DNA of 64,000 bases, from NCBI GenBank assembly GCA_963745955.1, contig CAVUZI010000011.1, positions 186,001-250,000 on the forward strand, in the 5' to 3' direction. Below the pieces are notes generated by a model. The model was not told the origin of the DNA, searched no databases, and worked only from the letters and a program-made list of their open reading frames with translations. Shown here piece by piece: positions 55,461 to 64,000 of the stretch. The translations under genes and the position numbers were made by a program. Every line of letters begins with the position of its first letter. Position 1 is the stretch's first letter. This DNA comes from Bog-756 sp963745955. Lineage in GTDB: Bacteria > Actinomycetota > Acidimicrobiia > Acidimicrobiales > RAAP-2.

Positions 55461-57693
55461 TCAGCAGTTGAGCTCGCCGGTCCACGACGGGTCGGCCGGG
55501 GGCGGGCTACCGGGCCAGCGACCCCCGGGGCGGGTGTCGTGGTGCCGGCGGCCGAGCGGGACCAGCACCGGGAAGAGTCTGGTGGCCACGGCTTGCCCGG
55601 CCGCCGTGGTGAAGTGCACACCATCGGGACAACGCATGAGGGTGCCAGCCGATCGAACTGGTGAAGCGATCGCCCGGGCTCACCAGGGCGGCCAGATTGA
55701 ACGTCGTGACCGACGATGGGCCCGCCCGACTGAGGGCCGCATCGGAGAACTCAGGGGTCGGAGGGGACGTGGCGGCCTGGCCGCCCTGGACGGGTCGGTC
55801 GGCCGCCGACCCGGTCTGGGCGGCGATGTCGTCGATGATGCTCGAATCGATCGTCACACGCTCGGGCTGGTCCTCCACGGCGGCGAGGTGAGTCGATTCT
55901 CCGGAGTCCGACACCGGCGGCAGCATGAGCACGACCGCCGCACCGCGCGAACCCAGCACCCCTACGGCTTGACGGAACCGGGCCGCCACCCACTCGTCGA
56001 ACCATCTCTGACCGAGATGTCCCCAGCGGCCGTCGACCTCCTGGTCGAATTGCTCCCCGCGCCCCAAGTAGACGACGACATCGGGGTTGTAGGCGTCGAC
56101 GATCTGCTGCCACCGCTGGAAGAGCGCGTCGGGATCACCCGGTCTGCAGGGAGGAGCCGGGGCCAACCGGTACCAGAGCACCTGGAACTCCTGGTCCATG
56201 GACAGCGAACACTGGGGCGTTCCGTCGTTCATCAACTGCACGCCGTAGCGGGGCGCTTCGGCGGCCAGCCCCACACCCAGGGTCCCGGCCATGGAGTCGC
56301 CGACCAGGAGGACCTTGACCTCCCGCCCGCCCGATGCCACCACACCGGCGGCGTCCCCACCCCGGGCGGACACGGTGTCGGACGCCAGCGCGGAACCGGG
56401 CCTGACCAGCGCGGCGGCGGCCACACTCGTGCCGAGGGCGGCGACGCCGAATGCCAGCCCGGCGGCCAGGGGCGCAGCCACCAGGGCTCGGCGCCAAGGC
56501 AGAGCACCCCGGCGGATCGGTTGCTCCACCAGGAAGTAGGAGATCGCGGCCAGGACCACGGTGATAGCCACCCGCCACGCGAACAATGGCCACAGCCCCA
56601 GGCCGGTCCGTTGCTGGCTCACCACCAGAAGCACCGGCCAATACCAGAGGTAGACGCCGTAGGAGATGCGGCCCAGCGAACGCAGCGGCCATGTGGCCAA
56701 CAACCTCGGGACCACCCCCGCCGGCGCCTTGATCACACTGGCCACCACAGCCGCGCACGACATCGACACCAGGAGGAACCCGCCGTGGAAGGCCAACCAC
56801 GATGGCTCGGGCACACTGACCCACATCACCGCGACGGCGGCGGCGCCGACCAACCCGATGGCAGCCCAGCCCGCCTGACCCGACCGCGCCCGCCCGTGAC
56901 CCCACAGGGTGAACGCGGTGGCGAGGGCTGCTCCGACCAGCAGGCCCTGGGCTCGGGTGTCAGTGCCGTAGTACGCACGGTTGATCCCGTTGGCGTCGGA
57001 CGACACAGCCGCCATCAGGATTGCCGATGCGGCGGCACCGAACACAGAGATGTACAGCAGAATCCGAAGCCTTCCCCTCCGCCATGCATCCGACTCCGGG
57101 CCGGCGGTCGAACCGCGATTCGCGTCGTCGTCCCCGGCACTGCCGGCCGGGTCGGGCCCGCTCCGCCGACGACCGTTCCTGCGCCAACCGCCGAGGACGG
57201 CGAGCACCACCAGCGGCCACACCAGATAGAACTGCTCCTCGATGGCCAGTGACCAGGTGTGGAGCAGTGGGGAGGGTGCGGCGCTAGCGGTGAAGTAGGT
57301 GACGTGGGTCGTCGCGTAGTACCAGTTGGCCGAGTAGCCCACCGTGGCCAGTGACTGCGTGAAAAGGTTGGTGGCGTCGAATGACGCCGGCCACACCGCG
57401 GCCACCACGCCGATGACCAGGACGAGCACCAGCACCGCGGGCAGCAATCGCCGCGCCCGTCGGGCCCAGAAGGCCCCGAGCCCGACGGTGCCGGTACCTC
57501 GCCACTCGGCCAACAGCAACGAGGTGATCAGGTAGCCCGAGAGCACGAAGAAGGCGTCAACGCCGTAATAGCCCCCCAGCAACCACGTGAACCCGTTGTG
57601 GAATGCGATCACGGCCAGGACTGCGAACGCACGCATGCCGTCCAAGCCCGGACTGTAGGGCAACTCGGTCCGTCGTTGCCTCGCCTCCATCAC
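55461..57693 (-). CDS. OafA/YrhL-type acyltransferase with SGNH domain (one frameshift)
   Basis: Integral membrane acyltransferase-3 domain (about residues 10-390) fused to an extracytoplasmic SGNH hydrolase domain. GMRAFAVLAVIAFHNGFTWL, YYGVDAFFVLSGYLITSLLL, HTWSLAIEEQFYLVWPLVVL and RSLGRISYGVYLWYWPVLLV are the transferase landmarks. VKVLLVGDSMAGTLG is the SGNH Ser block and MRCPDGVHFT the Asp/His block. An extra C near 55640 shifts the frame before this last block; the stop is at 55461. O-acetylates surface glycans by family. Confidence 0.88.
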
Positions 57694-57833
57694 GTTGATC
57701 GGTGACGATGAGCTTCACCGCCGGCGATCAGGTGGGCCCGGCCGACCTCTTGGATCCGACGTTGGGGACCGGACACAGCGCTGAGGTTAGTGCAGGTCCA
57801 ACTGCTCGTGCCGAGTGATCTCGACGGCAACCC

Positions 57834-60077
57834 TCACCGGCGGGTGGTCGCCAAACGACGGTGTTCGAGCCCGTTGCAGATGGGTGTCGCCACCGAGAGT
57901 GGCCGAATGCCGCCGGAGAAGAGCGGGGTGGTCGAGATCGACGGCGGCGCCGATCCCAACCTCACATCTTCGGGTGGCGCCACCAGGTACTGCAGCCAGA
58001 GCGCCTGCGCGCCGTCGACGGAGACATAGACCAGTTGGACGCGGGAGCCGAGGTCCACCTGAACCTGGTGCGGCTGCCCGGACGTCACCGTGATGACCGG
58101 CCCGGTGACCCACGCCCGCTCCGACCGGGGGAGGAGAGCCCCGGCGAACAGATACGAGAACCGGTAGCGATCCCCGCCTTCCCAGGTGACCGCGACCGCT
58201 TCCGGGGAGGAGGTGGCCCCGCCCGTGACGAGCAGGGGCTGGCGCCTCCCCAAACTGGTGTGGGGAAAGGTGATCTCGAATCGGAAGGCACCGCCGCCGG
58301 CTCCCAGCTCGACCGTCTGCCAGGAGCTCCCGTCGAACTGGTAGACCCCCTCGCACTTCCCGATCACGGCCAGATCCAGTGGCGCGGCACGGTCAGGCAA
58401 CCGGGACGTGAACCGCACGCCGGGTGTCGGGCCCTCGAAGAGCGACCGGTCGATCCGCTGCTGGAGGGAGACCAGTCCCGCCCGTTGCGGGATGGTGATG
58501 ACCGGACCGAGCTCCCGCTGGTAGAAGAGGCCGAGGGAGAAGGAGGTCCACACTTGGAACAGGGCGAGCAACGCCAGCAGGGCCGCCAGGACTGCCCCCG
58601 CCAACCGTCGCTTCCCGGTGATCCCGTCCCAACAGTCGATCACGACGTGCCACCCACAAAGGGCCGCCAGTAGCAGGAGGGGAACGGCATCGGCCAGGTA
58701 ACGCTCGGCGATGAAGGCGATGGTCAGGATGCCGACCGTTCCCGCTGCAGCCCCGACGAGCGGGATCCGGAGCGCGGCGATGCTCGGTGTAACCGCGCGC
58801 CCCGCCCGCCGGGCCGGGGCGTGGGCATGGGCGCGCTCGCCACCCGGGGACCGGGAGGGGCGGAAGACCGCGACGCCACCCACGACGGCGAGGAGGAAGA
58901 GGACGGGCATGCTGGCCGGGACGCTCGACGTCCAGTCCCTCGTGTCGTACAGGAGGTGGCCGAGGACCACGGCCTTGCCGGGGAAGAAGATCCACGGGAA
59001 GAGCCGGGTCGTGGTCAAGGCATCGGGGCGGACATACTGGACCAGATTGGTGGGCAGGAACTTGAGACCGAACAGGCTTCCCTCGTTGGCCGCCAGGACC
59101 GCTTGCCGGTGGGCGTTCACGAGCGAGATCACCTGGCGGTTCAACGGAATGCTGAACGGCGTGTCGAACTTGACCTCGTTGATCACCACGTACAGCGCAA
59201 GCGGGACGCCCGTTGCCGCCAGCAGGCCTGCGCCGAAGCGCCCGGGCGGGTCTGCAACCCGGATGCCCGAGGCGCGGGCTGTCACCAGGGCCAGCCGCTG
59301 CCGCCGGGACGCACCCGCCGCCATCCAGTTGACCAGGTACACGGCAGCTGTGAGTCCGATGGCCACCAACGGCCCGGCGCCCACCGATGCCCGGGTGAGC
59401 AGGGCCAACGTCGTGAGCAGTCCGGTGGCCACCAGGCGCCCGGCGCTCGGCCGGTCCAAGAATCCCACCAAGCCGTAGAAGGCACCCAGCGCCAGCGCTG
59501 CCCCCCACATCTCGGTCTCTTCGTAGACCTGGGCGGTCGTACCGAGAAAGAAGAGCACGGAACCCACGCCGATGACCACGATGAGCAACGCGCTCAGCGT
59601 GGCCTCGAGGCGTGAGACACCTGCATTGCCCCGCACCATTCCTCGTAGTCGCCAGCTGAGGAGACTGGCCAGGATCAGCGCCAGGAGGAACGCCAGCAAC
59701 AGCGATGGCTCGGTGAGCCGGCCATCGAACCGGTGGGTGAACACGAGCACGGGAAGGCGGAGGAGTGCCGGGACCGGTCCGTAGTACATGTCCGTCCTGC
59801 CGTCCGTCCGGATTCCCTCGATCGCCAGCACGCTGGCCGGCATGCTCCACGTTCCGCGCAGCAGTGACCGCGCCTGGACGTCGTAGAAATCCGAAAAGGG
59901 AACAGACCGGAAGAACTGGAATGTGCCGCCCGTGACCAACCAGGAGAAGGCGGCGCCGGAGACGGCCGTGCCGATGGTGGAACCCCACACGAAACGGTGG
60001 AGCGAGGTCCGAGGGTCGATCTGATCCGCCCGGTACGCGGCCGCGGCCACTGGACCATCTGGACCGCGTCGCCGCAT
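57834..60077 (-). CDS. Large polytopic membrane protein, GT-C glycosyltransferase-like
   Basis: 747 residues with about twelve hydrophobic segments in the first 530, then a C-terminal extracytoplasmic beta domain (FRFEITFPHTSLGRRQPLLV, VQVDLGSRVQLVYVSVDGAQ). Residues 60-110 (FSDFYDVQARSLLRG, RTDGRTDMYYGPVPALLRLP) with an early loop Asp and a GP motif resemble lipid-linked sugar transferases of the GT-C group. I cannot assign a donor or acceptor. It follows the acyltransferase-3 gene on the same strand, so an envelope glycan role is plausible. Confidence 0.75.
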   Translation of the reverse strand: MRRRGPDGPVAAAAYRADQIDPRTSLHRFVWGSTIGTAVSGAAFSWLVTGGTFQFFRSVPFSDFYDVQARSLLRGTWSMPASVLAIEGIRTDGRTDMYYGPVPALLRLPVLVFTHRFDGRLTEPSLLLAFLLALILASLLSWRLRGMVRGNAGVSRLEATLSALLIVVIGVGSVLFFLGTTAQVYEETEMWGAALALGAFYGLVGFLDRPSAGRLVATGLLTTLALLTRASVGAGPLVAIGLTAAVYLVNWMAAGASRRQRLALVTARASGIRVADPPGRFGAGLLAATGVPLALYVVINEVKFDTPFSIPLNRQVISLVNAHRQAVLAANEGSLFGLKFLPTNLVQYVRPDALTTTRLFPWIFFPGKAVVLGHLLYDTRDWTSSVPASMPVLFLLAVVGGVAVFRPSRSPGGERAHAHAPARRAGRAVTPSIAALRIPLVGAAAGTVGILTIAFIAERYLADAVPLLLLAALCGWHVVIDCWDGITGKRRLAGAVLAALLALLALFQVWTSFSLGLFYQRELGPVITIPQRAGLVSLQQRIDRSLFEGPTPGVRFTSRLPDRAAPLDLAVIGKCEGVYQFDGSSWQTVELGAGGGAFRFEITFPHTSLGRRQPLLVTGGATSSPEAVAVTWEGGDRYRFSYLFAGALLPRSERAWVTGPVITVTSGQPHQVQVDLGSRVQLVYVSVDGAQALWLQYLVAPPEDVRLGSAPPSISTTPLFSGGIRPLSVATPICNGLEHRRLATTRR

Positions 60078-60170
60078 GGGAGGACAATAGCGGCGCCATC
60101 CCGTTGCCAGCGCCCGGCCGAAGTCATCGGACGTTCCCGCGTGGGGCCGCCTCCGCCCGGAGTGGACGGG

Positions 60171-60935
60171 TCAGGGTTGGGTGGAATTCTTCTCGTTCGG
60201 GGAGGGTCTCCTGTGCATGCTGGCCGCCACCGCGGCCGCCTCGGTTCGCATCGCCTTCAGCATCAACGGGTCGGCACTGTTGGGGTTGGCCTCGGCGATG
60301 GCCACCATCCCGGCCGGGCCGACCACGATGAAGATCCCTTCAGCCTCGGCCGTCAGCACATCCCCGTGGAAGATTCCTCCCCAGGTGCTCACCTTGCGCC
60401 CGTTGCGGCCGAGGCAACGGGCCTCGATGCGGAGATCGGTCCGCAGCGGCGTCGGCTTGCGGTAGCGGATGGTCAGCGTCCCGGTCATGGCCGCGTTGGC
60501 GGCCACCATGTTGGCGGCACCCAGCACCTCGTCGAATGTCTCGGCGATCACCCCGCCGTGGACACAGGCGGGCGGACCCTCGTAGGGGTAGTCGAAGTAG
60601 GCCTCGCCCCGGATCTCCCGATAGCCTCCGTCGTCGCCCTCCACCATCCACACCCGCACGGGAGGGGCCAGCGGATTGAGCATCCCGGTGATCGGACTGT
60701 TGGGAAAGAACTCCTGGGGTGGGTTGGTCATGTCAGGGGGCCGGCGAGGGTGCTTCCCGGACCGCTTCTGCGCGGCCAGCCCGGCCGAGACGGCCTCCAC
60801 GGCCTCGGCCGCCCTCGTCAGGGCCTGGTCGTCGACGGCCGCCGCCACGGTCATGGTGATCAGCGGGCGCAGTGCCGCGGCGAGTCGCTGGCGGGGTCCT
60901 TCCGCCGACAGGTCCGAGCCTTCCGGATCGCTCAC
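60171..60935 (-). CDS. PaaI-like hotdog thioesterase with N-terminal helical region
   Basis: 254 residues from GTG 60935, which overlaps the crotonase stop (GTGA). N-terminal helices (LAAALRPLITMTVAAAVDDQ) precede the hotdog domain: YEGPPACVHGGVIAETFDEV (HGG active-site helix), LTIRYRKPTPLRTDLRIEA and WGGIFHGDVLTAEAEGIFI. The N-terminal part shows conserved-type sequence, so the internal ATG 60731 is less likely. Likely hydrolyses an acyl-CoA made by the linked crotonase/thiolase genes. Confidence 0.85.
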   Translation of the reverse strand: MSDPEGSDLSAEGPRQRLAAALRPLITMTVAAAVDDQALTRAAEAVEAVSAGLAAQKRSGKHPRRPPDMTNPPQEFFPNSPITGMLNPLAPPVRVWMVEGDDGGYREIRGEAYFDYPYEGPPACVHGGVIAETFDEVLGAANMVAANAAMTGTLTIRYRKPTPLRTDLRIEARCLGRNGRKVSTWGGIFHGDVLTAEAEGIFIVVGPAGMVAIAEANPNSADPLMLKAMRTEAAAVAASMHRRPSPNEKNSTQP

Positions 60936-61726
60936 CGGCGACGGTAGTTGGCCGGGCGTTTCTCCGCGAAGGCTTTCTGGCCCTCCTTGGCATCCTCGGT
61001 GGCAAAGATCGGCCAGCCCAATTCCAACTCGATCTTGAGGGCGTCCTCTTCGGGGATACCCTCGGTGGCCTTCACCGACGCCTTGATGGCCTCGACGGCG
61101 AGCGGTCCGTTGGCCCCGATCACTTCGGCGATCTCGAGAGCTGCCTCGAGGGCGGTCCCGTCCGGCACCACCCGCCCGATGAGCCCGATCTCCTTGGCTT
61201 CTTGGGCCGAGACCTCCCGGGCGGTGAGAAGCAGGTCCATGGCCACCGTGAACGGGATCTGGCGCCGGAGGCGCACGGTTGATCCCCCCAGTGGGAACAG
61301 GCCTCGCCGCGCTTCGAAAACGCCGAACTTGGCCCCCTCCCCCGCCACCCGGATATCGGTGGCCTGGAGAATCTCCGTGCCACCGGCCACCGCCCAACCC
61401 TCGACCGCCGCGATCAGGGGCTTCTTCAGCGAATAGTGACGCAACAGTGCCTTCCAGTGAAGGTCGGGGTCCTCGGCCATCCGCTGCTTGACCGACTCGT
61501 TGCCCGGGCCGGACATCGACTTGAGGTCCATGCCGGCACAAAAGGTGCCCCCGGCTCCGGTGAGGATCGCGCATCTGATGTCGTCGTTCGAGTCGATCTC
61601 CACCCAGGCGTCGGCCATGCCCACGAGCATGGGGCCCGAGAGCGCATTCTTCGCCTCGGGCCGGTTCATGGTCACCACCGCGGTGGATCCGATCCGCTGG
61701 TAGGTCAGGTGTTCGGTGCCTTCCAC
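60932..61726 (-). CDS. Enoyl-CoA hydratase, EchA19-like
   Basis: 264-residue crotonase. VTMNRPEAKNALSGPMLVGM, the oxyanion loop LTGAGGTFCAGMDLKSM, PLIAAVEGWAVAGGTEILQA, catalytic Glu region FGVFEARRGLFPLGGS and LTAREVSAQEAKEIGLIG. It closely resembles the mycobacterial EchA19 from memory, a KstR-regulated steroid side-chain hydratase. GTG 61726 lies behind GGAAGGAG. A TAGAAC-AC-ATTCTA palindrome lies 111 bases upstream. Confidence 0.9.
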   Translation of the reverse strand: MEGTEHLTYQRIGSTAVVTMNRPEAKNALSGPMLVGMADAWVEIDSNDDIRCAILTGAGGTFCAGMDLKSMSGPGNESVKQRMAEDPDLHWKALLRHYSLKKPLIAAVEGWAVAGGTEILQATDIRVAGEGAKFGVFEARRGLFPLGGSTVRLRRQIPFTVAMDLLLTAREVSAQEAKEIGLIGRVVPDGTALEAALEIAEVIGANGPLAVEAIKASVKATEGIPEEDALKIELELGWPIFATEDAKEGQKAFAEKRPANYRRR

Positions 61727-61836
61727 GTTGCTCCTTCCGTCGGGAACCGGGGCGGAGGCCGTCCGACGCCCCAGGCGCGTTTCCGCCCCAGATCGAATCA
61801 TCGAGTTGCCGGCATTTGGTCGGCGACCCGGTCAAT

Positions 61837-61850
61837 TAGAACACATTCTA
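61837..61850. promoter_or_regulatory. KstR-like palindrome upstream of EchA19-like gene
   Basis: TAGAACACATTCTA matches TnnAACnnGTTnnA with one change (ATT for GTT). It lies between the EchA19-like start (61726) and the thiolase stop (61934). Confidence 0.65.
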
Positions 61851-61856
61851 CTTTCG

Positions 61857-61930
61857 GCGGTCGATGCCCGCGAGGCGCACCGGTGCCCGGCTCCCGCGGT
61901 CGATGCCCGCGAGCCGCACCGGTGCCCGGC
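61857..61930. repeat. 39-bp tandem duplication after thiolase stop
   Basis: A 35-base unit starting GCGGTCGATGCCCGCGAG occurs at 61857-61891 and 61896-61930 with one mismatch, ending three bases from the thiolase stop codon. Confidence 0.85.
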
Positions 61931-61933
61931 GGG

Positions 61934-63094
61934 TCAGATCCGCTCGATGATGGTCCCGGTAGCCAGCGCGCCGCCGCAACACATGGCGATGAGGGCCAGG
62001 TTGGAATCCGACCGCTCCAGCTCGTGGAGAGCGGTGGTGATCAACCGGGCACCCGTCGAACCGACCGGGTGGCCCAAGGCGATGGCGCCACCGTTGACGT
62101 TGACCTTGTCCCAGTCGACGTCGTGCACCTTGCCCCACGACATGACCACCGAGGCGAAGGCCTCGTTGACCTCGAAGATGTCGATGTCCGACATGGTCAT
62201 GCCCGCCTTGCGCAGCACGGCCGTGGTGGCGGCGATCGGGCCGTCGAGGTGATAGTAGGGATCGGAACCGACGAGGGTCTGGGCCACGATGCGGGCCCTG
62301 GGACGCAGCCCGGCTTCGCCAGCCCGGCTCTCGGACATCCACAACACCGCTGCCGCCCCGTCGGAGATCTGCGAGCTGTTGCCCGCCGTGTGCATGCCGT
62401 CTGGGAGCACCGGCTTCAGTCCAGCCAAGCCTTCGCGGGTGGTGTCGCGTGGGCCCTGGTCCTTGGTGATCAGGGTCTTCTCGCCGGTCGGGCCTTCGGC
62501 GCCGAGTACCGGAGCTTCGAGCGGTGCGATCTCCCGGTCGAACCTGCCCTCGGCGACCGCCACCGCGGCCTTGCGCTGGGACTCGAAGCCCAGCCAGTCG
62601 ACATCGTCGCGGGTGATCTCGTACTTCTGGGCGATCCGCTCGGCGGCACCGAACTGATCGGGCATGTCCCAGGGGAAGCCCTCGGGCCTCGACTTGCCGG
62701 GACCGTTGAACGCATTGGCCCCGAGGCCGACCCGGCTCATCGCCTCGACGCCACAGGCGATTCCGACGTCGATGGCATCCGCACTGATCAGGTTGGCCAC
62801 GAAATTATTGGCCTGCTGGGCAGAACCGCACTGGCAATCGACCGTTGTGGCCGCGACCTCATAGGGAAGTCCCTGGTTCAACCATGCCGTCCGGGTCACG
62901 TTGGAAGCCTGCTCACCGGCCTGGGTCACGCAGCCCCCGACGATCTGTTCGATGTCACCCGGATCGATCCCCGCCCGCTTGACCAGTTCCACCTGGGCAT
63001 TGCCCAACAACTCTGCGGCGTGGAAGCCAGCCATCCAACCGTTCCGCTTTCCGATCGGCGTGCGTACTGCTTCGACTATCACGGGCTGGGCCAT
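61934..63094 (-). CDS. fadA5: Steroid/acyl-CoA thiolase, FadA5-like
   Basis: 386-residue thiolase. N terminus PVIVEAVRTPIGKRNGWMAG, active-site Cys in TTVDCQCGSAQQANNF, HTAGNSSQISDGAAAVLWM, IFEVNEAFASVV, NVNGGAIALGHPVGSTGARL (His) and the second Cys in IAMCCGGALATGTI. Extended similarity to mycobacterial FadA5, the thiolase of cholesterol side-chain degradation, is evident from memory. ATG 63094. A perfect TAGAAC/GTTCTA palindrome lies 109 bases upstream. Confidence 0.93.
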   Translation of the reverse strand: MAQPVIVEAVRTPIGKRNGWMAGFHAAELLGNAQVELVKRAGIDPGDIEQIVGGCVTQAGEQASNVTRTAWLNQGLPYEVAATTVDCQCGSAQQANNFVANLISADAIDVGIACGVEAMSRVGLGANAFNGPGKSRPEGFPWDMPDQFGAAERIAQKYEITRDDVDWLGFESQRKAAVAVAEGRFDREIAPLEAPVLGAEGPTGEKTLITKDQGPRDTTREGLAGLKPVLPDGMHTAGNSSQISDGAAAVLWMSESRAGEAGLRPRARIVAQTLVGSDPYYHLDGPIAATTAVLRKAGMTMSDIDIFEVNEAFASVVMSWGKVHDVDWDKVNVNGGAIALGHPVGSTGARLITTALHELERSDSNLALIAMCCGGALATGTIIERI

Positions 63095-63202
63095 GCTGGG
63101 TCCCCCTCGGAGGTTTCGGGCTCGCCGTTACGAGCTCTGACTTGGAACGAATGGACGCGGGTTCGGGCGGCCGCAACAGCCGAAACCCCCGCGCTCCAAG
63201 TA

Positions 63203-63216
63203 TAGAACCCGTTCTA
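63203..63216. promoter_or_regulatory. KstR-type operator upstream of thiolase and lipoprotein
   Basis: TAGAACCCGTTCTA is an exact match to TnnAACnnGTTnnA with perfect six-base arms. It lies between the divergent FadA5-like gene (start 63094) and the lipoprotein hydrolase (start 63327). Confidence 0.75.
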
Positions 63217-63326
63217 GTGCTACCCGCCCCTCGGCCCCCCACCAGCACATTCGAGGTGAACTGTCGGTACTGCCCGACCGACCGCCGGAGTAGAGTTCGC
63301 CCAGGCATCGGCCGATTCCGGGGGGA

Positions 63327-64000
63327 ATGATGACGTCTGTTCGACCAGTCGCGTGCTCGGTGGTGGTGGCGCTCGCGCTGCTGGCCGGATGCTCCTCGGG
63401 CAGCTCGCCGGCCTCTTCGCCTCAGTACCAGCGGAGAGGACCCGACTCCGTCGGGGTGACGACGCTCGACTTGGGTTCGGCGGGACCTGAGTTCGGCGAA
63501 CGTCTGGCGACGGTCTACTACCCTGCCGATCCGAGCACTGTGGCCGGCCACCCGAAGTTCGGCTACACCGAGGCCTCGACCCTCCCGAAATCCGTTCAGG
63601 GAATCATTCCGGCCAAGTTCAACACCACCACCACCGTGGATGCCTACACCGGCGCGCCCGCCTCGAAATCGGGGCCCTACCCCATCGTGCTGTTCAGCCA
63701 CGGGTACGCCGGCGAACGTCTCTACTACTCGACGCTGCTGACCGGCATCGCTGCGTGGGGGTACGTCGTGGTCAGCGCCGACTACCTCGAACGCGGCCTG
63801 GCTGCCCAGGTGCTGGGGACGAAGACCAAACCGACGGCCGCTCTGGACTCTTCGATCATGCAGGCGTCGCTGACCGCGGTCGAGCGCGCCTCGTCGCAGG
63901 CGGGCTCCGTCCTCTACGGTGTCGCCGACCCACATCGAGTGGCCGCAGTCGGCCACTCGGCGGGAGGTCAGACGGCTTTCGACGCATTAGCCGGCCCGGC
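63327..64000 (+). CDS. Lipoprotein alpha/beta hydrolase, 3' end cut by window edge
   Basis: At least 224 residues, open at the window end. Signal peptide CSVVVALALLAGCSSGS with lipobox LLAGC, so an exported lipoprotein. Then a PAF-acetylhydrolase/chlorophyllase-like hydrolase: PIVLFSHGYAGERLYYSTLL (oxyanion region), WGYVVVSADYLERG and the nucleophile elbow AAVGHSAGGQTAFDAL. ATG 63327 or 63330 behind GGGGGA. Divergent from the thiolase with a KstR-type site between them, so it may be a secreted esterase releasing fatty or steroid acids. Confidence 0.88.
   Translation, partial: MMTSVRPVACSVVVALALLAGCSSGSSPASSPQYQRRGPDSVGVTTLDLGSAGPEFGERLATVYYPADPSTVAGHPKFGYTEASTLPKSVQGIIPAKFNTTTTVDAYTGAPASKSGPYPIVLFSHGYAGERLYYSTLLTGIAAWGYVVVSADYLERGLAAQVLGTKTKPTAALDSSIMQASLTAVERASSQAGSVLYGVADPHRVAAVGHSAGGQTAFDALAGP

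Overview
The window is GC-rich (about 70% by eye), gene-dense chromosomal DNA with tightly packed genes and many ATGA/GTGA/TTGA stop-start overlaps. It looks like an actinobacterium, most probably of the Acidimicrobiia. Supporting this are a mycothiol-type DinB/maleylpyruvate isomerase, a SufU-type Fe-S system, an actinobacterial HhH-GPD protein, many acyl-CoA genes, GGIFSFGDA-type repeats and KstR-like palindromes. I found no rRNA, tRNA, CRISPR array or insertion sequence, and no gap over 300 bases lacks a gene.

Layout. 1-9.8 kb: dihydrolipoamide dehydrogenase, a drug-type ABC exporter, an HSD10-like SDR, RNase HI, pyruvate dehydrogenase E1, cobyric acid synthase and peptide deformylase. 9.8-12.5 kb: a small accessory insert (a wHTH-nucleotidyltransferase/HEPN pair) next to a truncated duplicate of a DNA-repair gene, then ThiE. 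12.5-17.5 kb: a secreted protein, an acyl-CoA dehydrogenase, an MBL hydrolase and a glycogen-debranching enzyme. 17.5-25.6 kb: the SUF iron-sulfur system in two converging units (sufC-sufS-sufU, and sufB-sufD-Rieske-sufC2), both preceded by the same candidate operator. 25.7-33.7 kb: an oligopeptidase B, a RodZ-tail-like membrane protein, a four-gene operon ending in rfbC and an SDR, a hydrolase and MutY. 33.7-39 kb: three enzymes of the ethylmalonyl-CoA pathway (mesaconyl-CoA hydratase, methylsuccinyl-CoA dehydrogenase, HpcH/CitE lyase). 39-47.6 kb: a sulfotransferase-like protein, an oxidoreductase with its TetR regulator, a peptidase, dienelactone hydrolase, NlpC/P60 hydrolase, an SDR and a degenerate Lgt homologue.

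47.7-52.0 kb is the most unusual part. It resembles a methylamine-dehydrogenase (mau) maturation cluster: a MauF/CcdA-like membrane protein, MauE, a MauD-like thioredoxin, a conserved unknown, and a Tat-exported cysteine-rich protein. The exported protein looks like a MADH (TTQ) light chain fused to tandem propeller-like repeats. No separate heavy chain or MauG is present.

52.3-64 kb: VOC protein, SDR, acyl-CoA synthetase, two envelope membrane proteins, a hotdog thioesterase, an EchA19-like crotonase, a FadA5-like thiolase and a lipoprotein hydrolase. Three KstR-type palindromes lie upstream of the lipid genes, which suggests a steroid or side-chain catabolic regulon.

Caution: at least a dozen otherwise well-conserved genes carry single-base frameshifts, mostly insertions. 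This is best read as residual sequencing error, so for those genes I give the span of the restored gene.
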